Shown here piece after piece: positions 58,325 through 64,000 of a stretch of DNA of 64,000 nt. How positions within the stretch are numbered: the first letter of the stretch is position 1; the number at the start of each line of letters is the position of its first letter. The DNA is taken from assembly GCA_009692365.1 (NCBI GenBank), contig SHZJ01000003.1, forward strand, positions 1 through 64,000, given 5' to 3'. The notes below the pieces were generated by a model. It made no database searches. It had not been told where the DNA came from and saw only the letters and a program-made list of their open reading frames with translations. The position numbers and the translations under genes were made by a program. The stretch is from Gammaproteobacteria bacterium. GTDB lineage: Bacteria > Pseudomonadota > Gammaproteobacteria > Ga0077536.

Positions 58325-58411
58325 CAAGTCTATCCTTGTTCAAAAAAAACGCCGCTTTAAAACATCTCAAGCGACTCGCACAGCGCGCGCGCCGGCCCCT
58401 GAGCAGGGCAG

Positions 58412-58795
58412 TCAGGGGAGCTGTTTGCGGAAGGAGTTTTTGATTTGAATTTTCCCGTCCTTGAACGTGAATACATCGCAGCCACGGGCGCGCACAACCT
58501 CGCCGGTGCTGCGGGTGCCGCTGAATATCCATTCCGAGACGCCCCTGGTCGCGCAAATAAAATCCCCCAGACACTCGAACTGCGCATCGGGGAAGTTCGT
58601 CCACAAACCCAGATAGCCCGCGCGGACCTGCGCCAAACCGCGCCAAACCGTGCCCTCTACGGCCGTCCCAACGGACGCCATGAAAACGCAGTCCGGCGTC
58701 ATATGAGCCATTAGGGCGTCAATATCCTGCGCATTCCAAGCACGGGCAAATTCGGCGAGAAACGCTAAAGAAACCGCGGGTTCGTCAAGTTGCAT
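58412..58795 (-). CDS. NTF2-like (SnoaL) family protein
   Basis: The 127-aa cone-shaped-fold protein has FARAWNAQDIDALMAHMTPDC, MASVGTAVEGTVWRGLAQVR and GVSEWIFSGT. These are typical of SnoaL/ketosteroid-isomerase-like domains, which bind or isomerise small hydrophobic molecules. No specific activity can be assigned. It precedes the YkvI-like and RidA genes on the same strand (85 bp), so they may form one operon. Confidence 0.85.
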   Translation of the reverse strand: MQLDEPAVSLAFLAEFARAWNAQDIDALMAHMTPDCVFMASVGTAVEGTVWRGLAQVRAGYLGLWTNFPDAQFECLGDFICATRGVSEWIFSGTRSTGEVVRARGCDVFTFKDGKIQIKNSFRKQLP

Positions 58796-58939
58796 GGTGG
58801 GTTCTAAGCTCCGATCCGAGGGCGGGTCGTTAGTTTAGAAAATCTCCCGGGGGTTTGTCGCCCGCCACCGACCGTGGGCGGCGCAATGGTTCTCACGGGC
58901 AGGCTTTTTGTCGGCTATCCGGCGGCGGGGTGCGCGTCC

Positions 58940-60482
58940 TCAGGTCGTGTGCATCAGCGCCCGCAGTGCGCGTCCCACCTCCGCCACCACACTGTGCCAC
59001 TCGCCGTGCGTGGGTTGCCGAAAAAGTCGCACAGTGGGATACCACGGGCTATCGCTCCGCTTGAGCAGCCAGCGAAAATCCGGCACGTAGGGCAATAACA
59101 CCCAGCAGGGTTTCGCCAGTGCACCGGCCAGATGCGCCACCGAAGTGTCCACGCAGCGCACCAAGTCCAAGGCCTCGATCAACGCCGCAGTGCGGGCGAA
59201 ATCGTGCAGATTGGACTCGTGGCGATGAATTCCCGGATGACGCGCTAGCGTCGCCAAGTCGGTGGGCCGCCGGTCGTTGTGCAAGGAATGAAATTCTACC
59301 GGCAGGGCGAACAAAGGCTCGAGTTGCGCCAGCGCGAGGCTGCGCTGGCGGTCGTTGGCGTGCAGGGGATTACCCGCCCACCCCAGCCCAACCCGCAGCT
59401 GCCGGCGCGCACCCAGACGCGCGCGCCACTGTGCGCACAGCGCTGGCGGGGGGCGCAAATAGGGCACGGCGGCGGGAATCGAGGCTAAGTCGGTGTTGAA
59501 AGCCAGGGGGAGACTCAACAGCGGGCAGTGCTCATCAAACGCGGGCGCTGCGGCTCCCGCCGGCAGCACGCTCAGACCCGGCAGCTGCGTGGGCCGCAGG
59601 GGCCGCAAAGACCACGCGTGCGCCGCGTGCCAATAACTCGGGCACATAGCGGTAGAACTGCAAAAAATCGCCTAGGCCCTGCTCGGCGGAAACCAGCAAA
59701 GTTCGCTGCCGCAGCGGCTCTACACCCCGCCACGCCGCTGTTGCAAACCGGCGGGCGGGCGGGGCTAGTGGGGGGGGTCTAAGCGGGCTTCATAAAGCCG
59801 CCAACCCGTGGCGAAATCACCCAGCAGGAGCGCAGGCAGGGCGAGATTGACCCGCGCTGGCGTGCAGTGCGGCAACTTCGGCCAGTCGCCCACACTCCCC
59901 GAGGGCCGCGGCCAGATTGAGGTAGGACTCCTCGTGCAGCGGCCGCAGCGCCAGCGCCCGCTCATAGCACGGCACCGCCTCCGCCGAGCGATACGCAGCA
60001 CGCCACAGGTTGCCCAGGTTGTAATGGGCAGCGGCGTGCGCGGGGTCCAGGGCGATGACTCGCTGATAGCGCCGCCGCGCGTCCTCACACCGATTGAGCT
60101 GGCGCCGCGCTACCGCGCAGTTGAAATGGAAAACCGGGGTGTCTGGACTGCGCGCCGCGGCCCGTTCGTAGTGCTGGAGCGCGAGGACCAATTCCCCCGC
60201 CGCGTGACTGGCGTTGCCCAATCGATACCACCCTTTGGCGCAGCCCTTATCCGCGGCCACCGCCTGCGCGAAGCTTGCCCGGGACGCCTGCGCCCGGCCC
60301 GTTTTACCCAAGGCGATGCCTAACTGGTAATGGGCCTCTGAGTGACGCGGATTAACGGCCAGCAGTGCGCGCAGCAGCTCGCAGGCGGGTTCCAGCTAAC
60401 CGGCTTCGAGCAGCGCCACGGCTTGGGTCAGCCGTGCCCCCTGCGCGCGAGCGGACTTCGGCGTGGCCTTGGGTGGGGTCAT
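58940..60482 (-). pseudogene. TPR / glycosyltransferase-like gene, multiply frameshifted
   Basis: This is a second decayed member of the 1631-3106 family. The reconstructed protein starts at ATG 60482, with an in-frame TAG at 60396-60398. TPR units follow (FAQAVAADKGCAKGWYRLGN, YQRVIALDPAHAAAHYNLGN, YERALALRPLHEES), then a small shift at about 59840. The VNLALPALLLGDFATGWRLY segment then runs into a G8 tract at 59770-59777 (C8 on the coding strand) that shifts the frame; nine Cs would restore APPARRFATAAWRGVEPLRQ. A third shift near 59600 leads to the 58940-59647 ORF with WAGNPLHANDRQRS, CVDTSVAHLAGALAKPCWVLLP and WYPTVRLFRQP. It is GC-rich, unlike its relative at 1.6-3.1 kb, so it is a native copy. 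Confidence 0.82.
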
Positions 60483-60888
60483 CAGTCGGCCTCGTCAAAG
60501 CAGCAGCGAACTCGCGGCTGCGGCGCGCGGGCGTCAGACCCACGGCGCGCCCTGCTGGGTGCCAAAAACTAAGCGCTGCCAGACCCACGGCGCGCGCGCC
60601 GGCGGGTGCAGGGTTAGCCACGGGGGTCGCTCGCAGGCCAACGCCCGTCTGTGACATTAGGCGCCAGGGGCCAAGCCTGCCGGCATTAGATGACAAGCGC
60701 CTGACAATTCAATTGCCGGAAGCTGTTCGACCTCGGCCGCGCGGACTGTGCTCGTGCACACCGGATTTGCGCTGACTCTGGCTGCGCTCGCCCGCGCTGG
60801 CTGTGCCCCACCGCTCGCCGCCGGGTCACCCGCTGGTTGATGCTGCGGCGAGCGCTTGATTTCCCCGGCCAAGCACCGTCGTAAAGCC
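60483..60888. other. Gene-free spacer
   Basis: About 400 bp between the decayed TPR gene and the efflux operon. No recognisable gene, and no clear terminator. Confidence 0.5.
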
Positions 60889-62355
60889 CTAAAACAGCGG
60901 TGGGCGCGCCGCTACCGTGGGCGGTGATTGAGGCTCGGGCGTCGTGAGTTTATCGGCTTGCGTCACCCAGCCGCCGCCCATGGCCTTGTAGGTATTCACC
61001 GAGGAAGACAGCAACTCGGCGCGCAGCGAGGCCAGCGCTAATTCGGCCGGGAACAGGGACTGTTCCGCCTGGAGCACGGTGGTGTAGTCGGTGTAGCCAC
61101 CGATGAACTGAAGATTGGCGAGGTCGGTGTATTTTTTCAAAGCCGCCACCAAGCGCACCTGGGCCCCCAGCTGCAGCTGCAGCTGCTGGTTGGCCACCAG
61201 GGCGTTATCCACATCCGCAAAGGCGTTGCGGATCGCAAGCTGATAATTAAGCAGCGCGGCCTTCTGCGCGGCCTCAGCCTGTGCTACCTGCCCGCTGATG
61301 GCGCCGAAAGTGAAAATTGGCCCGGCCAAACTGCCCGCGTAGGTCCACACCCGCGTCGGGCCCTTGAACAGCTCGGTGAGGTCACTGCTGGCCGTGCCAA
61401 ACACCCCGGTCAGGGATATCTTGGGGAAGTAGAGCGCTTTGGCCGCACCGATTTGCGCGTTGGCGGCGATCAGTTGCTGCTCGGACTGCAGCAGGTCGGG
61501 GCGCCGCTCTAGCAGTTCGGACGGCACACCCTGAGGTATCGGCGGCAAAATGAGCTCATTTATCGATTTCCCGCGCGTAATCGGGCCGGGCTCGCGCCCC
61601 ACCAGCACCGCGAGGCTATTCTCGATCTGCGCGATTTGCGATCGGATGGCGGGGATCTGGCCCGCGGCGGTCTCGTACTGCGACTGCGCCTGAACCACAT
61701 TCATTTGTGACACCTGCCCGTACTGGAACTGCAGGGTGAACAAGGCCACCGAGTCTTTGTAGGTGCCGAGCGTGCGCTGGGCGATCGCCAGTTGGGCGTC
61801 TAGGCCGCACAGCTGCAGGTAGCCGTTGGCGACCGTGGCCACCAGCGAGAGCACCACCCCACGGCGGGCCTCGTCGCTCGCCAGCACGTTGGCGAAGGCC
61901 GATTCCGACTGGCGCCGGATCCGACCCCAGAGATCGAGTTCCCAACTCGCCGACAGCGTCGCGTTATACACGGTGGTCGGCACATCGCCGCGCTGGCCTT
62001 GGCCGCCCGCGTTATAGCCGGTCTGCGGGAACAACTGCGAACGCGTTTGCAGCAGCACGGCGGACAGGTTATCGACGTTCGCCGCGGCGATGGCAATATC
62101 GCTGTTGTGCGCCAGCCCCTCGAGGATCAGTTGGTCCAGCAGCGGATCCTGAAACTGCTGCCACCACGTCGTGTCCGCAGTGGCGGCGGCGGCGGCGGTT
62201 TCGTGCGCGAAGGCCGCCGGCGCGACCACCTCGGGGCGCTGGTAGTCGGGGCCCACCATGAAGCAACCGCCCGTCAGGGCGATGGCGCAAGCGGCCAGTG
62301 CGTAGCGGGTGGCTAGGCGACAGCGCCGGGCAAGAAACGGCACGGCCCGGCTCAT
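60889..62355 (-). CDS. RND efflux outer-membrane factor (NodT-type lipoprotein)
   Basis: The 488-aa protein has a signal ending in a lipobox (ALTGGC), then the OMF family pattern FMVGPDYQRPEV, WWQQFQDPLLDQLI, LSASWELDLWGRIRR and LERRPDLLQSEQQLIAANAQIGAAKA, with two repeated helical halves. It forms the TolC-like exit channel for the RND pump upstream. Start ATG 62355 matches the family; the track's 62715 start lies inside the pump gene. It follows the pump by about 150 bp. Confidence 0.93.
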   Translation of the reverse strand: MSRAVPFLARRCRLATRYALAACAIALTGGCFMVGPDYQRPEVVAPAAFAHETAAAAATADTTWWQQFQDPLLDQLILEGLAHNSDIAIAAANVDNLSAVLLQTRSQLFPQTGYNAGGQGQRGDVPTTVYNATLSASWELDLWGRIRRQSESAFANVLASDEARRGVVLSLVATVANGYLQLCGLDAQLAIAQRTLGTYKDSVALFTLQFQYGQVSQMNVVQAQSQYETAAGQIPAIRSQIAQIENSLAVLVGREPGPITRGKSINELILPPIPQGVPSELLERRPDLLQSEQQLIAANAQIGAAKALYFPKISLTGVFGTASSDLTELFKGPTRVWTYAGSLAGPIFTFGAISGQVAQAEAAQKAALLNYQLAIRNAFADVDNALVANQQLQLQLGAQVRLVAALKKYTDLANLQFIGGYTDYTTVLQAEQSLFPAELALASLRAELLSSSVNTYKAMGGGWVTQADKLTTPEPQSPPTVAARPPLF

Positions 62356-62506
62356 CGCGGAGAAATCCTGTGGGGATGTCGCCCTCGCCAGCCGGTAATG
62401 GCCGCAGCAGTGCGGTGCCGGTCGCCGTCTCCGCAGGACCGCGCGCCCAAACGCCACGACGGCGCGGCGCAGGCGGGCCGGCCGGCCGCAAGGCACACGC
62501 GCAGGC

Positions 62507-64000
62507 TCACAGCGCGCCGTCCCCAGGGGCCGTTGCTTTGAGCTTGGCGGCCTCTTCTTTCGCCTCAGCTTTGACCTTGCGCCGCTCGGCGAGTTGATCG
62601 AAGACGTAAAACAACAACGGCACATAGAGCATCGCCAAAGTGGTCTCACCCAGCATCCCGCCCATGATGCCGGTGCCAATCGAGTGCCGCGCATTGGCGC
62701 CGGCGCCCACCGCAATGGCGAGTGGCAGACAGCCCACGGCGAACGCGAGCGAGGTCATGATAATCGGGCGCAGCCGTTGCTCACCGGCCAGCACCGTGGC
62801 CTCCATGATCGTCTTGCCTTGCTTGCGAAAATCTACCGCTGCGGACACCCGCAGCACCGCGTTCTTGGCCCCTAAACCAATCAGCACCAGTAGGCCAATT
62901 TGGAAATAGACGTCGTTCTCAAGCCCGCGAATATAATTGGTGAGCAGCGCGCCCAGCACCCCGAACGGGATGGCTGTCATAACCGCGCCGGGCAGCGTCC
63001 ACGATTCGTATTGCGCCGCCAGCACCAGAAAAACGATGAGCATGCCAAAGCCAAAGGCGATCGTTGAGGTCCCGGCGGACTGCTTCTCTTCATAGGCCAC
63101 GCCCGACCAAGCGAACGTATAGCCCGCCGGCAGATCGGCGGCCAATGCCTCCATGGCGGCGATCGCCTGTCCCGAGCTATAGCCACGCGCCGCCCCGCCG
63201 ATGAGTTCGGCCGCCGGGAAACCGTTGAAGTGAGGCACCATGTCCGGTCCGGTGGTCCATACCAAGTTGACTAACGCCGACAGCGGCACCATCTTCTGCT
63301 GGGCAGAACGCACGTAGAGTCGCGTCAGGTCGTTCGGCTGTTTGCGAAACGGCGCGTCGGACTGCATCGTTACCCACCAGGTTTGGCTGTACTGGCTGAA
63401 CTGACTCACGTTGAGCGAGCCAAATTGGGCCTGGATCGCGTTGTAAACCTCCGGCACCGGCACGCCCAGCAGGGTGGCTTTGTCACGGTCGACCACCGCG
63501 CGTAGCTGCTGGGTGCTGGCATTGAAGGTCGTGCGCAGCGGCGCTAGTTCCGGCCGATCTTTCGCCTTGGCGATGAACGCTTGGGTCAGCGCGTCGAGTG
63601 CCGCTGGGCTGCCGGCCGTGGTGTCCTGAATCCAGAACTCAAAGCCACCGGTAGTGCCGATGCCGGGGATGGCGGGCGGCGAGATGGGCGCCACGATGGC
63701 TTCTTGGATGTGCTGCGCCTGCAGGAAAAGGTTCCGCAGAATCGCGCGGGTGTTTTGTGCTTCTGCGGTGGCCACCGTCGCGTAGCGTTCCCTGAAGTCC
63801 TTGAAGGTCAGAAAAAATGTGGCCGTATTGGTCTTCAGGGCGCTGTCGAACAGGCTGTAGCCGGTGATCAGCGTGCGTTTTTCGACGCCCGGAATCGTCT
63901 CCAGAATAGCGTCGACGCGTTCGGCCACTCGCTGCGTGCGGTCCAGACTGGCCGCCTGCGGCAGCATGATCGCCACCATCGCATAGCCTTGGTCTTCCTG
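62507..64000 (-). CDS. RND efflux pump permease (HAE1/AcrB family), 5'-truncated by window
   Basis: The visible 497 residues are the C-terminal half of an AcrB-type pump, starting at EDQGYAMVAIMLPQAASLDRT. They include the periplasmic docking region (RKQPNDLTRLYVRS, MVPLSALV), VFLVLAAQYESWTLP, and TM10 with IGLGAKNAVL, which keeps the proton-relay Lys. Next to it the usual I-V-E-F segment reads R-V-S-A, a departure from AcrB. MTSLAFAVGCLPLAIA and GIMGGMLGETTLAMLYVPL follow. The start and the adaptor gene lie beyond the window edge. Confidence 0.92.
   Translation of the reverse strand, partial: QEDQGYAMVAIMLPQAASLDRTQRVAERVDAILETIPGVEKRTLITGYSLFDSALKTNTATFFLTFKDFRERYATVATAEAQNTRAILRNLFLQAQHIQEAIVAPISPPAIPGIGTTGGFEFWIQDTTAGSPAALDALTQAFIAKAKDRPELAPLRTTFNASTQQLRAVVDRDKATLLGVPVPEVYNAIQAQFGSLNVSQFSQYSQTWWVTMQSDAPFRKQPNDLTRLYVRSAQQKMVPLSALVNLVWTTGPDMVPHFNGFPAAELIGGAARGYSSGQAIAAMEALAADLPAGYTFAWSGVAYEEKQSAGTSTIAFGFGMLIVFLVLAAQYESWTLPGAVMTAIPFGVLGALLTNYIRGLENDVYFQIGLLVLIGLGAKNAVLRVSAAVDFRKQGKTIMEATVLAGEQRLRPIIMTSLAFAVGCLPLAIAVGAGANARHSIGTGIMGGMLGETTLAMLYVPLLFYVFDQLAERRKVKAEAKEEAAKLKATAPGDGAL

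Overview
The window is a GC-rich (roughly 63-65 percent by eye) proteobacterial chromosome segment, most likely from a gammaproteobacterium. The pointers are a class III (PhaE/PhaC) polyhydroxyalkanoate synthase with PhaR and a phasin, CmoA and RppH, DbpA and RhlE helicases, GTP-type PEP carboxykinase, and sucAB-lpd next to gltA/mdh. No rRNA or other phylogenetic marker is present, so nothing finer than class is claimed.

Layout. 0-5.2 kb is a mobile and decaying edge: tRNA-Arg(ACG) with a partly duplicated 3' end, a frameshifted IS3-family element, an AT-rich TPR/glycosyltransferase pseudogene with two in-frame stops, an IS91-type transposase scrap, and palindromic repeats around a luciferase-like oxidoreductase pair, one member truncated. 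5.2-18.3 kb is accessory: DoxX, glycosyltransferases, a frameshifted Rieske oxygenase, an MBL-fold hydrolase, a PQQ-type sugar dehydrogenase, a phytanoyl-CoA dioxygenase-like protein, a CrtC/AttH-like protein and an acyl-CoA dehydrogenase. These genes are separated by long gene-free spacers, some with repeat arrays. 18.6-26.3 kb holds a SulP transporter, two DEAD-box helicases, a lone ModA, a spermidine synthase-like protein and a CYP153-like P450. 26.4-31.6 kb is a 4-hydroxybenzoate/protocatechuate operon (pcaIJ-pcaHG-pobA-pcaB), followed by a FadL-type porin. 33.8-39 kb has an iron-type alcohol dehydrogenase, two methyltransferases, an NlpC/P60 lipoprotein and RppH, with a DnaA-box-bearing spacer.

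39-56.6 kb is central metabolism and carbon storage: mdh and gltA diverge from sucA-sucB-lpd, then phaR, pckG, a phasin, the acs-phaE-phaC operon, a HAL2-like phosphatase and an orphan LuxR-type response regulator. The last part has a RidA/YkvI/NTF2 set, a second decayed TPR/glycosyltransferase gene, and a NodT-type outer-membrane factor with an RND pump that runs off the window end.

How it fits together: aromatic acids and probably hydrophobic substrates are oxidised to acetyl-CoA and succinyl-CoA, which the TCA genes burn, pckG returns to sugars, or phaEC stores as PHA. No clearly new system stands out. The most unusual features are three intergenic repeat families, homopolymer tracts in surface-related genes, and several freshly broken genes concentrated in glycan-related and catabolic functions. 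These suggest phase variation or genome decay, although assembly error is not excluded.
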